In this document: one piece after another, positions 55,448 to 63,873 of the stretch
How the letters are laid out: each line of letters opens with the position of its first letter
Position numbering within the stretch: the stretch's first letter is position 1
Origin: JBGSTR01 sp963707135
GTDB lineage: Bacteria; Pseudomonadota; Gammaproteobacteria; Chromatiales; Chromatiaceae
DNA: 64,000 nt
Direction of reading: 5' to 3'
Assembly: GCA_963707135.1 (NCBI GenBank)
Contig: CAVPOY010000001.1
Span: 62,001-126,000, forward strand
Program-made: the position numbers and the translations under genes
Notes under the pieces: generated by a model
Databases searched by the model: none
Told to the model about the DNA's origin: nothing
Seen by the model: the letters and a program-made list of their open reading frames with translations, nothing else

Positions 55448-55915
55448 ATGAAGACTGCACACGTGACTTTTTCTCTCGGTGTTATTTCGGCCCTGCCGCT
55501 CCTGGCCGCCGCCGGTGACGTGCCCGAATCGGCCGTCATGTTTGCGCCCGACCAACTCGAGTGGGTCGATAATCCGCGCGTCCCGGGCCTCGGTCTTGCG
55601 AAGATCGTCGGCGACGGGAAACAGACCGGGCCTTACGTCTATCGCGTGAGGTTTCCGCAGGGACGCGTGGTGCAGGCCCACAGCCACCCGGACGACCGCG
55701 CCTACACGGTGATCTCGGGCACCTGGTACGTCGGCTGGGGCGATGTCTACGATCCCGAGAAGCTCAAGCCTCTGCCGGCCGGGAGCTTCTACACGGAGCC
55801 GGCGAGGCTGCCGCACTTCGTATCCACGCCGGACGGCGAAACCATCGTGCAGGTGACGGGCACCGGTCCCACCACGGCTGATTTTGTAGATCCGGCACAC
55901 GCGCCGAAGAAGTGA
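55448..55915 (+). CDS. Secreted cupin-domain protein
   Basis: The ATG at 55448 follows GAGGAGA. It gives 155 residues with a signal peptide (FSLGVISALPLLAAAG). The cupin motifs VVQAHSHPDDRAYTVISGTWY and EPARLPHFVSTPDG provide the usual His, His, Glu-like and His metal ligands. It resembles periplasmic DUF4437/ChrR-type cupins. Function is unknown. It is 159 bp after the nitrilase gene on the same strand. Confidence 0.82.
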   Translation: MKTAHVTFSLGVISALPLLAAAGDVPESAVMFAPDQLEWVDNPRVPGLGLAKIVGDGKQTGPYVYRVRFPQGRVVQAHSHPDDRAYTVISGTWYVGWGDVYDPEKLKPLPAGSFYTEPARLPHFVSTPDGETIVQVTGTGPTTADFVDPAHAPKK

Positions 55916-55945
55916 GGGCGTGGCACCGGCGCAAGGCGCCAAGAA

Positions 55946-56956
55946 CTAGGCGCCGGCCGAAAACCCGTAGGGCGGCGGCCGAAATCGAAGCGGGGGGCCC
56001 CCCTCGTCGAGGCAGGCGTCGCCGGCCTCGGCGGCATCGATCTCGACCACGGCCAGCAGCTCATAGTGTCCGTCGCCCGTGGCGCGGGCGTCGACCACGC
56101 GGCCGCTGGTCTGTTCTGACGTGCTGGCAGCCGAGTGGATCTGGTCGCCGGGGGCAGGGGGCTCATCGGCGTCCACCTCGGCGATGTACATCCGCCGCTT
56201 GAGCTTGCCCAGGTACTGCATGCGGGCGACGATCTCCTGTCCCGTGTAACAGCCCTTGGTAAAGCTGACGCCATCGATCAGCTGCAGGTTCGCCATCTGC
56301 GGGACGAAGGCGTCGATGGTGGCCTCGTAGACGGCCGGAATTCCGGCGCGAATGTCGTGCAGGGCCCAGGCGTCGGGGGTCCCGGGTTCCGCCTTCTCGG
56401 CGAGCGCCTCCCAAAGCACGCTGATGGCCTCGAAGCCGCCGATGAGCTCGAACCGCGGGGTCGGGCCCGGCAGATGCACCACGTTGACCTCGTCGGTCGT
56501 AACCAGCCCGTTCTCGCGCCGGGGTACCCTGAGCCCGCGTCGGGTAAGGAGCTCCGGCGCGGACTCGCCGGCCAGGCCGATGCGGACCCGGTCCTCGCTC
56601 GCATCCGACAGACTCACGTTCGAACGCAGCACGAAGAGCCGCAGCCGATCGAGGATGCGAGGCAACAGCTCGCGGGGCAGCTGCAGCAGTATGTCGTCAC
56701 CGACGCGCATGACGCGAAAGATCGCGAGCAGCCGGCCCTTAGGGCTGCAGTGGCCGCTCAACTGGGTGTGGGTCTCGGAGAGCTCGCGGATGTCGTTGGT
56801 GAGCTGTCCCTGAAGGAAGGTCACCGCGTCGCCGCCATGGACCCGGATCAGGCCCAGATGCGAGAGATCGAAGAGGGCGCAGTCGAAGGTTGACGCGCCA
56901 GCGGGAGTGGCCGTGGCGGAACGCGCGGCGAGAAATTGTCTCCATTGTGAGCTCAT
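55946..56956 (-). CDS. ygfZ: Folate-dependent Fe-S/iron repair protein YgfZ
   Basis: The 336-residue protein has the GcvT-like fold and the YgfZ signature KGCYTGQEIVARMQYLGKLKR (part: KGCYTGQEIVAR), with Cys near residue 236. The N-terminus reads FDLSHLGLIRVHGGDAVTFLQGQL. YgfZ uses tetrahydrofolate and helps assemble or repair iron-sulfur enzymes, for example MiaB. The start at 56956 (MSSQWRQFLAA) is supported by domain position. It is read away from the RNB exoribonuclease. Confidence 0.92.
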   Translation of the reverse strand: MSSQWRQFLAARSATATPAGASTFDCALFDLSHLGLIRVHGGDAVTFLQGQLTNDIRELSETHTQLSGHCSPKGRLLAIFRVMRVGDDILLQLPRELLPRILDRLRLFVLRSNVSLSDASEDRVRIGLAGESAPELLTRRGLRVPRRENGLVTTDEVNVVHLPGPTPRFELIGGFEAISVLWEALAEKAEPGTPDAWALHDIRAGIPAVYEATIDAFVPQMANLQLIDGVSFTKGCYTGQEIVARMQYLGKLKRRMYIAEVDADEPPAPGDQIHSAASTSEQTSGRVVDARATGDGHYELLAVVEIDAAEAGDACLDEGGPPLRFRPPPYGFSAGA

Positions 56957-57234
56957 GCGTGCGGCCTCTGGGGTGCGGCACCGTGGATCGGCGCCGGCAA
57001 GCATCGATAAGTGGGTATCATACGCAATGGATTCACCGGGTCGCGGGCCGAGTTGATTTCCTCCGTATGGCCGTGGTCCCGGACAGCCTGTCCCATAGCG
57101 TCGGCTTCCGAACCGCGGCTCCATTGCGGCGGGCCGGTCGAAAGGACCGATCTTTCTGCACGAGGAACGGAAGTCGTCGGCGGCGACGGGTCCGGATACT
57201 CCGCAAGCAGTTCATCGTAGGAGATTGAAGCGCC

Positions 57235-59058
57235 TTGGCGACACATCAAGCGAGTCCGCCACTGGATAGTCTCGTGCTCTACAAGGTCCGACCCGCCCGC
57301 GTGGTCGCTTTGGGCGAAAAGATCGAGATCGAGCTCGAGCGCGGGCAGACCAAGCGGGTGCGGGCCAAGGATATCGAGCTGCTCCACCCCGGGCCCCTGC
57401 GCAGCCTGAGCGAGCTGGTTCCCCAGGAGGGCGAGCTGGACGAGGCCTGGGAGCTGCTGGAGGGCGGGGAGACCACGCTGCGCGACCTGACCGAGCTCGC
57501 GTTCGACGCCTTCACGCCGGCGACCGCCTGGGCGGCCTGGCAGCGGGTGACCCAGGGACTGTGCTTCGACGGAACGCCCGAGTCGATCCGCGCACGACCC
57601 CGCGACGAGGTTGAGCGGAATCGGGCGGAGCAGGAGGCGAGGGCGGCGGCGGAGCTCGACTGGCGGGCCTTCCTGGATCGAATCGCGGAGGCCCGTCCGG
57701 GACCAGAGGACGCCGAGCGTCTCGGAGAGGTCGAGCGGCTGGCGCTGGGGCGGATAGAGCACAGCCGCACGCTCGAGGCGCTCGGGCACCCGTCGACGCC
57801 CGAGAACGCCCACCGCGCGCTGGTGAAAATGGGTTACTGGGGGCCTCGGCACAACCCTTATCCGGCGCGCTGCGGCATTGCGGGCGTCGACCCGGAGATG
57901 CCGGTTCCAGACCTCGTCGACGAGGACCGGCTCGATCTGACGCACCTTCCGGCCTACGCGATCGACGACGAGGGGAACCGCGATCCGGACGATGCGCTGA
58001 GTCTGGACGGGGATCGGATCTGGGTCCATGTCGCGGACGTGGCCGCCCTGGTCGACCCGGACAGCCCGCTGGACAGGGAGGCGCGGTCCCGCGGCTCGAA
58101 CCTCTATGTGCCGGAAGGCGTGGTGAACATGCTGCCGGTCGCCGTCACCGAGCGCCTGGGCCTCGGGCTTCAGTCGATGTCGCCGGCCCTTTCGTTTTCG
58201 ATGCATTGCGACGCGGACGGGACGATTCGGGATATCGAGGTTCACCGTACCTGGATCCGTGCATCGCGTCTAAGCTATGAGACCGTGGAGCCGCGTCTGG
58301 ACGAACCGCCTTTCGCGGCGCTGCGCGCAGTTACCGATCGCTTCCGCGACCGGCGAGCGGCGAACGGCGCGACCAGTCTCGATCTTCCCGAGGTCAGCGT
58401 CCGTCTGGTAGACGGGCGAGTGGTCGTGCGCCCGCTGCCGCGCCTCGCAAGCCGCTCGCTCGTGACCGACGCCATGTTGATGGCGGGGGAGGCCGCGGCG
58501 CGTTTTTGCCTTGAGCGGGAGATCCCGGTACCGTTTGCGACCCAGGTGCCGCCCGAGGGGTCGGCGGGCGCGACGGACCTGGCGGCCATGTACGCCCGGC
58601 GCCGATCGTTCAAGCCGACCCGATTGATAGGGGAGCCGGGGACCCATGCGGGGCTAGGGCTGGACCTCTACACGCGGACCACCAGTCCCCTGCGACGCTA
58701 TTCGGACCTGCTCGTCCACCAGCAGATTCGCGCCTGGATCTCGGGTCGCGATCCGATTGAGGCGGGAGCGGTCGTCGAGCGTATTGCCGAGGCGGAAACG
58801 GCGGCCGCCGCGATTCGCCGGGGAGAGCGGCTGTCCAATCAGCACTGGAAGCTGATCTACCTTAGGGAAAACTCGAGCTGGAAGGGCGAGGCGGTCGTGG
58901 TGGCCAACGAGGAACGTAAGAGCACGGTCCTGTTGCCGGAGCTCGCGATGGAGGCCCGGGTCCGAACGCGGGGCCAACCGTCGCTCAACGATCGGCTTCG
59001 CGTTTCGGTCCAGGACGTGGATGTCCCCGACCTCGCCGTAACCTTCCGAATTCTATGA
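57235..59058 (+). CDS. RNB-domain exoribonuclease (RNase II family)
   Basis: A TTG at 57235 with GGAGA upstream starts a 607-residue protein. An N-terminal cold-shock-like region and a helical part precede the RNB catalytic domain. The domain includes IDDEGNRDPDDALSLDGDRIWVHVADVAALV (in part DDEGNRDPDDALSLDG), with the catalytic Asp cluster, and TRTTSPLRRYSDLLVHQQI. A C-terminal S1-like part ends it. It degrades single-stranded RNA 3' to 5'. It is shorter than RNase R (about 800) and closer to RNase II. Confidence 0.88.
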   Translation: MATHQASPPLDSLVLYKVRPARVVALGEKIEIELERGQTKRVRAKDIELLHPGPLRSLSELVPQEGELDEAWELLEGGETTLRDLTELAFDAFTPATAWAAWQRVTQGLCFDGTPESIRARPRDEVERNRAEQEARAAAELDWRAFLDRIAEARPGPEDAERLGEVERLALGRIEHSRTLEALGHPSTPENAHRALVKMGYWGPRHNPYPARCGIAGVDPEMPVPDLVDEDRLDLTHLPAYAIDDEGNRDPDDALSLDGDRIWVHVADVAALVDPDSPLDREARSRGSNLYVPEGVVNMLPVAVTERLGLGLQSMSPALSFSMHCDADGTIRDIEVHRTWIRASRLSYETVEPRLDEPPFAALRAVTDRFRDRRAANGATSLDLPEVSVRLVDGRVVVRPLPRLASRSLVTDAMLMAGEAAARFCLEREIPVPFATQVPPEGSAGATDLAAMYARRRSFKPTRLIGEPGTHAGLGLDLYTRTTSPLRRYSDLLVHQQIRAWISGRDPIEAGAVVERIAEAETAAAAIRRGERLSNQHWKLIYLRENSSWKGEAVVVANEERKSTVLLPELAMEARVRTRGQPSLNDRLRVSVQDVDVPDLAVTFRIL

Positions 59059-59178
59059 CGCAAACCTGAAGGGGCCTGGGCTGCGCTTACCTGCAGTCTG
59101 GAACCCGGCGCGTGACTCAGGCTCCGGCGCGGCGCGCTTCCCAACTTCGGGGACCAAATCCGACTAATATCGATTACA

Positions 59179-59192
59179 TTGATCCAGGTCAG
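59179..59192. promoter_or_regulatory. FNR/ANR-like dyad
   Basis: TTGATCCAGGTCAG matches TTGAT-N4-GTCAA except the final base, and the flanking ACATTGA is shared with the site at 2328. It lies in the space between two convergent genes, so no promoter is obvious. Confidence 0.35.
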
Positions 59193-59310
59193 TTAATTCG
59201 GCGGTTCTCGCCGCTTATCCTCCGCTCGGCTCAACGCGACCGGTAACCAAGCCAAACAAGGGGATGGGGCGCGGCGCTCCAAACCTTGAAAGGCAGGGTT
59301 GCCTGGACTC

Positions 59311-59351
59311 AAAAAAAACGCTTGCGGGGACCCCCCAGTCCCGCGCAAGCG
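59311..59351 (-). terminator. Rho-independent terminator of the DUF882 gene
   Basis: On the minus strand CGCTTGCGCGGGACT pairs with CCCCGCAAGCG (59319-59351) and is followed by eight T residues (A-run at 59311-59318 on the plus strand). It lies about 30 bases past the gene's stop. Confidence 0.9.
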
Positions 59352-59380
59352 ATACAGCAAGCCCGAAGGGATCGGGCCGC

Positions 59381-59908
59381 TTAGGCGCCCCAGCGCCGTA
59401 CCTTTCCGGTATCCACGTGGACGAAGTCGGAACGCCGGTAGTAGCCGACGCCACCGCGGCTTAAAGCGACCGCGGCGTCACGGATTTCACGGGTTGGAAG
59501 GTCGGGGAAGCGAATATCGATCGCCTTTCCGGTCATATGGAGGCTGTTTTTCGCCACGCCTCGTGACGTGCGTCTCAGCATGGAGTTGGTATAGGGAGAC
59601 CGGTAGGCACTGAGTATCTCGTAGCGGGCGTCGAGATCACCAAGGTTCCGTTGTACATCGTAGAGCAGGTCCATTAGACGGGGATCGATGGCGACCGACT
59701 CACCGGTTCGGAAGTCACGCAGAAAATGGTTGATCTTCTGCAGGGCGGAGCGCTGGTAGCGATCGCCAATCCGATAGGTAACGGATAGCCGTTCGTCCGT
59801 ATGCATGTGATGAAAGGAAAGCACCCGCGGACGTTCGGAAGTCCTTTTGGCGAAAGCAGGCGCGGCAACGGCAGACAAAGCAAGACCCAAGAAGTAACGT
59901 CGATTCAT
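59381..59908 (-). CDS. DUF882/YcbK-type peptidase M15-like protein (Tat-exported)
   Basis: The ATG at 59908 (MNRRYFLGLALSAVAAPAFA) is a twin-arginine-like signal, giving 175 residues. The M15-like motifs SLHMTGKAIDIRF, LSAYRSPYTN and SDFVHVDTG hold the zinc-binding His and Asp residues. The E. coli homologue YcbK is a periplasmic murein-related protein, so peptidoglycan cross-link hydrolysis is likely. It has a strong terminator and is convergent with the exoribonuclease gene. Confidence 0.9.
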   Translation of the reverse strand: MNRRYFLGLALSAVAAPAFAKRTSERPRVLSFHHMHTDERLSVTYRIGDRYQRSALQKINHFLRDFRTGESVAIDPRLMDLLYDVQRNLGDLDARYEILSAYRSPYTNSMLRRTSRGVAKNSLHMTGKAIDIRFPDLPTREIRDAAVALSRGGVGYYRRSDFVHVDTGKVRRWGA

Positions 59909-59959
59909 GTTCCCCCCGGACATTGGACGTTAGGACTGGTAGCTCGGATTATAGGCAGT

Positions 59960-60110
59960 GGAGACGGGAATGCAATAAAAAATTTATTAAAGTTGTACCT
60001 TATGAAAAATTTATGTAAAATATTCAATGAATAATATAAGATATTGAAAAATAGTGCATAACTATGATCGCATAAGAAATACCTTTATCGCACTTTAAGT
60101 TCATTTTTTG
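59960..60110. other. A/T-rich intergenic island
   Basis: About 150 bases between the DUF882 gene and the Nudix gene are strongly A/T-rich (for example AATAAAAAATTTATTAAAG and TATGTAAAATATTCAATG), unlike everything nearby. They contain several TATAAT-like and TTTAT stretches but no gene. The composition may reflect a promoter region, a nucleoid-protein binding patch or transferred DNA. Confidence 0.6.
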
Positions 60111-60155
60111 GGGCTCCCGTTCACGTTTTCCATGCGAGGTGCTATTCTTTGGCGC

Positions 60156-60752
60156 ATGGTCCGCGGCGTCGCTGTCATTAACCGGGAGCTGGTGTACGAC
60201 GGCTTCCTGAAGCTTGCGCGATACTGGCTGCGCATACCCTCCGCGAGCGACGATCTTTCAGCGGTTATCTGCCGCGAGCGGGTGGAGGGCTTGTATTCGG
60301 CGGCGGTGTTGCCTTTCGACGTTGCCTGCAACCGGGTCGTACTGGTCGAGCAGTTGCGGGTGGGCGCTGTCGATGATGGGAAGTATCTCTATCAGCAGGA
60401 GCCGCCGGGGGGTGTGATCGAGTCCGGATATTCGGCCGAGGAAACGGCGCGTAGAGAGGCCTTTGAAGAGGCCGGGTGCCGGATTGGCCGTATGGTCCCT
60501 ATCGGATGCTGCCGCACGAGCATCGGGTTCAGTGATGAACGCGTCGAGCTGTTCTGCGGCGAGGTCGATTCGTCCGGGCTGCCGGAGCTTGCCGGGGTTC
60601 GGGATGAGGGCGAGATCACACGCGTGGTAATTCGCGATCTCGATAACGTGATCTGCGAACTCGGGCAAGGGCCGCTGACGGCGGCGACCGCTATGATCGC
60701 CCTGCAGTGGCTGGCGCTTAATCGCAAGCGCCTGTGTGAGGCCTGGGACTAG
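60156..60752 (+). CDS. nudF: Nudix hydrolase, ADP-ribose pyrophosphatase type
   Basis: The start used is the ATG at 60156 (MVRGVAVINRELVYDGF), giving 198 residues; an upstream ATG at 60132 is the alternative and neither has a perfect ribosome site. The Nudix box reads GGVIESGYSAEETARREAFEEAG: the RE..EE core is complete, but the first Glu of GX5E is Tyr. YQQEPPGG before the box and GFSDERVELF after it match ADP-ribose pyrophosphatases. It would clear ADP-ribose in the cytoplasm. Confidence 0.85.
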   Translation: MVRGVAVINRELVYDGFLKLARYWLRIPSASDDLSAVICRERVEGLYSAAVLPFDVACNRVVLVEQLRVGAVDDGKYLYQQEPPGGVIESGYSAEETARREAFEEAGCRIGRMVPIGCCRTSIGFSDERVELFCGEVDSSGLPELAGVRDEGEITRVVIRDLDNVICELGQGPLTAATAMIALQWLALNRKRLCEAWD

Positions 60753-60853
60753 GACTCTGGGCAGCGCGGCCGGGTGGGGTCGCCGTAGACGGGAGTTCAA
60801 GAAGGGGACCGGTTCGTAAGGTGTTACGGTCTCCCGTTGTAAGGGGGGTAGCG

Positions 60854-61540
60854 ATGCACGAACGAAAGCTTGCGCTGTTGCTCGCCGTCGCGTTCATCGG
60901 TAGCGGCGCGGTACGGGCCGATGTGTTCAAGTACGTCGACGAGTCCGGAAAGATCTACTTCACCGACGCGCCGCTCAAGGGGAGCAAATACAAGCTGGAG
61001 TGGAAGCGCGAGTCCAAGAAGCTGGTCGACGAGAATCGCAAGCGCTATGCGAGCACCACGAAGCCCAAGTTGCCGAGCCCCAGCAGGGCCCGTAGTGAGG
61101 CACCGAGCAAGTCGCTCGAGATGCGGCGGACCCGGTACGAGGGGCTGATCGCCGCCAATGCGCGGCGCTACGGCCTGCCACCTGACCTGCTTCACGCGGT
61201 CATCCGGACCGAATCGGCGTATGACCACACGGCGGTCTCTCGGGCGGGGGCACAAGGACTGATGCAGCTGATGCCGGGCACCGCGGCCCGCTACGGGGTA
61301 CGCGACAGCTTTGACCCCATTCAAAACGTCAAGGGAGGCGCGGCCTATTTGCGCGATCTCCTCGACATGTTCGATCAGGATCTCCGACTCGCCCTCGCGG
61401 GCTATAACGCGGGCGAGAATGCCGTAATAAAATACGGCTACCAGATCCCGCCGTACTCTGAGACCCAGGGTTACGTGCGTAAGGTGCTGGGGCACCTGCG
61501 GGCGGAGCGGTCGACCGGGGTTGTCATGTCGGTACGTTGA
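60854..61540 (+). CDS. Lytic transglycosylase with DUF4124 domain
   Basis: The ATG at 60854 with AAGGGGGG upstream gives 228 residues. A signal peptide (ALLLAVAFIGSGAVRA) precedes a DUF4124 segment (DVFKYVDESGKIYFTDAPL), then an SLT goose-type core: VIRTESAYDH with the catalytic Glu, GAQGLMQLMPGTA and LALAGYNAGENAV. It cleaves peptidoglycan glycan strands. The two-domain arrangement is common in Chromatiales. Confidence 0.92.
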   Translation: MHERKLALLLAVAFIGSGAVRADVFKYVDESGKIYFTDAPLKGSKYKLEWKRESKKLVDENRKRYASTTKPKLPSPSRARSEAPSKSLEMRRTRYEGLIAANARRYGLPPDLLHAVIRTESAYDHTAVSRAGAQGLMQLMPGTAARYGVRDSFDPIQNVKGGAAYLRDLLDMFDQDLRLALAGYNAGENAVIKYGYQIPPYSETQGYVRKVLGHLRAERSTGVVMSVR

Positions 61541-61840
61541 AGGACGGGCCCCGGCTTTTCCTGCACCGGTCCGTCGGAGGCGCTGATGCGATGCCACGCG
61601 GGCATTTGATCAGCGCTTTTCCTTTCTGAGGCTTTTCTGCGATCGAGGCGTTGCCGGTGTCTTGCATGGGACGCCGTCGGCGATTCGGTCGCGCCGCCTG
61701 TTTCGAGTCCGTTCCGGGTCTGGTTCGAGGATTGGCTTAAACCTGAGGCTATCGGCGCGGGGCCGGTTAGAGCAGGGTCCCAAGGCCACAATCGCCTGTT
61801 GGCCCGAGGAACTAATCCATATGGGTCAGGTGATTATCTG

Positions 61841-62704
61841 ATGATTCTGAGAACTTTTCTGATAAGTGCGCTGTTGATTCCGGGCGTGGGCGGTGCCGAG
61901 CCTCTGCGGGTGTTCGTCAGTGTGCTTCCGCAGAAGACCTTCGTCGAAAAGGTCGGCGGGGATCAAGTGGAGGTGAGGGCGCTGGTTAGACCGGGCCACA
62001 GCCCGGCAACCTACGACCCGACACCCGAGCAGATTAGCGCGCTGGCGTCAGCCCGACTCTACGTCCGTACCGGCGTTCCATTCGAGAATGCCTGGATGGA
62101 ACGGATACTATCGGCGAATCCGGCCCTTCAGGTTCTGGATGCGCGCGAAGGCATCGACATGCGCACCTTTGCGCAAGGCGAGCACAGCCACGGGGACTCG
62201 AAATCCGGTGAACTGGAACTGGATCCGCATATCTGGACCAGTCCCCCGCTCGTGGCGCGCATGGCACGGAACATTCGCGATGCGCTGACCGAGCTCGATC
62301 CGGAACATGGCGAGGAATACTCGAGAAACCTCGATGCCTTCTCCCGCGAGCTTGCCGCGCTCGACAGAGAGATCCGGACCCTGCTCGCGAACGCCAAAAG
62401 CCGATGGTTCATGGTCTACCATCCGGCGTGGGGGTACTTCGCCGAGACCTATGGGTTGACGCAGGTGCCCATCGAGAACGAGGGCAAGGAGCCCGGGGCA
62501 CGAAGGATCGCGGTCTTGATCGATCAGGCCAGGCGCGAAGGGATACGGGTCATCTTCGTTCAGCCCCAGTTCAATCGGAGATCGGCGGAGCAGATCGCGC
62601 ACGCCATCGGCGGTCGGGTCGTCGCGATTGATCCACTCTCGCCCGATTACGTCGACAACCTTCGGGAGGTCGCGCGGCGGATCGCCGAAGCGGGGGACGG
62701 GTGA
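61841..62704 (+). CDS. znuA: Zinc/metal ABC transporter substrate-binding protein (ZnuA-like)
   Basis: The ATG at 61841 (MILRTFLISALLIPGVGG) starts a 287-residue secreted binding protein. The cluster 9 motifs are present: VRPGHSPATYDP, ELDPHIWTSP, YHPAWGYFAETYG and VIFVQPQFNRRSAEQIA, giving His and Asp/Glu ligands for Zn2+ or Mn2+. A short His/Asp loop (EGEHSHGDS) lies near residue 120. The permease and ATPase partners (ZnuBC) are not in this window. The 300 bases upstream hold no gene; I see no convincing Zur box. Confidence 0.85.
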   Translation: MILRTFLISALLIPGVGGAEPLRVFVSVLPQKTFVEKVGGDQVEVRALVRPGHSPATYDPTPEQISALASARLYVRTGVPFENAWMERILSANPALQVLDAREGIDMRTFAQGEHSHGDSKSGELELDPHIWTSPPLVARMARNIRDALTELDPEHGEEYSRNLDAFSRELAALDREIRTLLANAKSRWFMVYHPAWGYFAETYGLTQVPIENEGKEPGARRIAVLIDQARREGIRVIFVQPQFNRRSAEQIAHAIGGRVVAIDPLSPDYVDNLREVARRIAEAGDG

Positions 62705-62796
62705 GGCACGGGCTTCAGTGGCCTGAAGCACGCGGTGGATTGCCTTTGGCGCGACGCATACTCACCGTCTGACGGCCAGAGACTGGGGCCTGGTCC

Positions 62797-63168
62797 TCAA
62801 CGAGTAGCCCCTGGAACCATCTGCTGGATAACCCCCATCGGGTTCATACGCTCGAGCTGTTCGCCGCCGCGGCTGACAATGCCCGACATCCGGTCGATGC
62901 TCAGGCGCATCTGCTGCATGTCGCGGGCCATTTCCGGCAGCGTCGTCACCTGGGCCCCGATGCCCGCGACGTCGTGCGCGAGCGACGACATGTCGGTGCG
63001 CATTTGGTGCATGTCCGCGGCCATCGAAGCGATCTCGCCGGAGATGAGGCCCATGTTGCCGGACATGTCGCGCATCAGTTTAACCATGTACAGAAAGCCG
63101 CCCAGCCCGGCGAGCAGGGCGACGATCAACAGTGCGCGGATGGCGAGGGAGGGTGTGGATCGGGTCAC
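62797..63168 (-). CDS. Membrane-anchored coiled-coil protein
   Basis: The 123-residue protein has one N-terminal helix (IRALLIVALLAGLGGFLYMV) and then a long Met/Asp-rich heptad-like stretch (MRDMSGNMGLISGEIAS, MHQMRTDMSSLAHDV, MARDMQQMRLSIDRM). It is predicted to extend as a coiled coil into the periplasm or cytoplasm. No family is recognised. It could be a tether or scaffold; this is inferred from shape only. Confidence 0.65.
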   Translation of the reverse strand: MTRSTPSLAIRALLIVALLAGLGGFLYMVKLMRDMSGNMGLISGEIASMAADMHQMRTDMSSLAHDVAGIGAQVTTLPEMARDMQQMRLSIDRMSGIVSRGGEQLERMNPMGVIQQMVPGATR

Positions 63169-63386
63169 GGTCGGGTTCTCGATAGCGATGTCTTCTGAAT
63201 CATCTCGCCCCTAGCATGCCACAGCACGGGCCCTCCAGGTCTCAGAAATCCGGGGAATCGCCCGCATAGCGGCGCCGATGATCCAAGCGGTAGGGGCGGG
63301 TTTCCGGTGCACGCTTGGCCGAGCAACCCTTCGGCGGGACCGGTCCGGATGGGCCAAGGGAGCGGCCGGATGACGCGTCGATCGCA

Positions 63387-63415
63387 TTGCGTCCTTTTCC
63401 GCTGGACCCTATATT
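63387..63415 (+). promoter_or_regulatory. Promoter giving a probable leaderless transcript
   Basis: TTGCGT (63387-63392), a 17-bp spacer and TATATT (63410-63415) form a good sigma70 promoter. The start codon of the next gene is at 63422, only seven bases past the -10, so transcription would begin at or next to the ATG. Confidence 0.55.
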
Positions 63416-63421
63416 GCGGCC

Positions 63422-63781
63422 ATGCACAAGTTGCGTGGCGCACCCGGTCTGCTGGTGCTGGCTGGTCTGATGATTTTTCAGATGCAGGCGGCGGCCGGCA
63501 TGTGGCTGCCGTGCAAGCACGCCGGGGCCGGAGCACGCGACGTGCCGTGTCATCTGGGCGTGGCGGCCGATGAAGGCGGTGGTGCGCTGGGTTCCCAGTT
63601 GCCGTCCGACTGCGCCAAGTGCCGTTTGACGGCGGCCATTGGTGCGCTGCAGATTGCGCCGCCGCCGACCGTTGGTCGGACCGCTCCGGTACGCCCCCTG
63701 CTCTGCTCCCATCCCCCCGCGCACTACTACCGGTTCTTTCCCGATCGGGCTAATCGCCCACCGATCTCCCACCTCACCTGA
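63422..63781 (+). CDS. Small secreted Cys/His-containing protein
   Basis: The ATG at 63422 gives 119 residues. The signal peptide (GLLVLAGLMIFQMQAAAG) is followed by WLPCKHAG, VPCHLG and CAKC, then a C-terminal segment HYYRFFPDRANRPPIS. The three Cys clusters and His recall DUF2946-type secreted proteins that often precede metal-efflux genes. The next ORF is a lipoprotein about 90 bp further on, which fits such an operon. No metal can be named. Confidence 0.6.
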   Translation: MHKLRGAPGLLVLAGLMIFQMQAAAGMWLPCKHAGAGARDVPCHLGVAADEGGGALGSQLPSDCAKCRLTAAIGALQIAPPPTVGRTAPVRPLLCSHPPAHYYRFFPDRANRPPISHLT

Positions 63782-63873
63782 ACAACGCGTGACGGCCCCG
63801 GGCGCCTTACGCCCCGGACCGCATCCCCGGGTTCGAAACGGCGCCTGATTTATCGGCGACGAGGGTGACGACC

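Noticed and set aside
61541..61840. Zur operator before znuA
   Set aside because: I found no convincing GTTATA-type dyad; a few A/T bases near the start are not enough.
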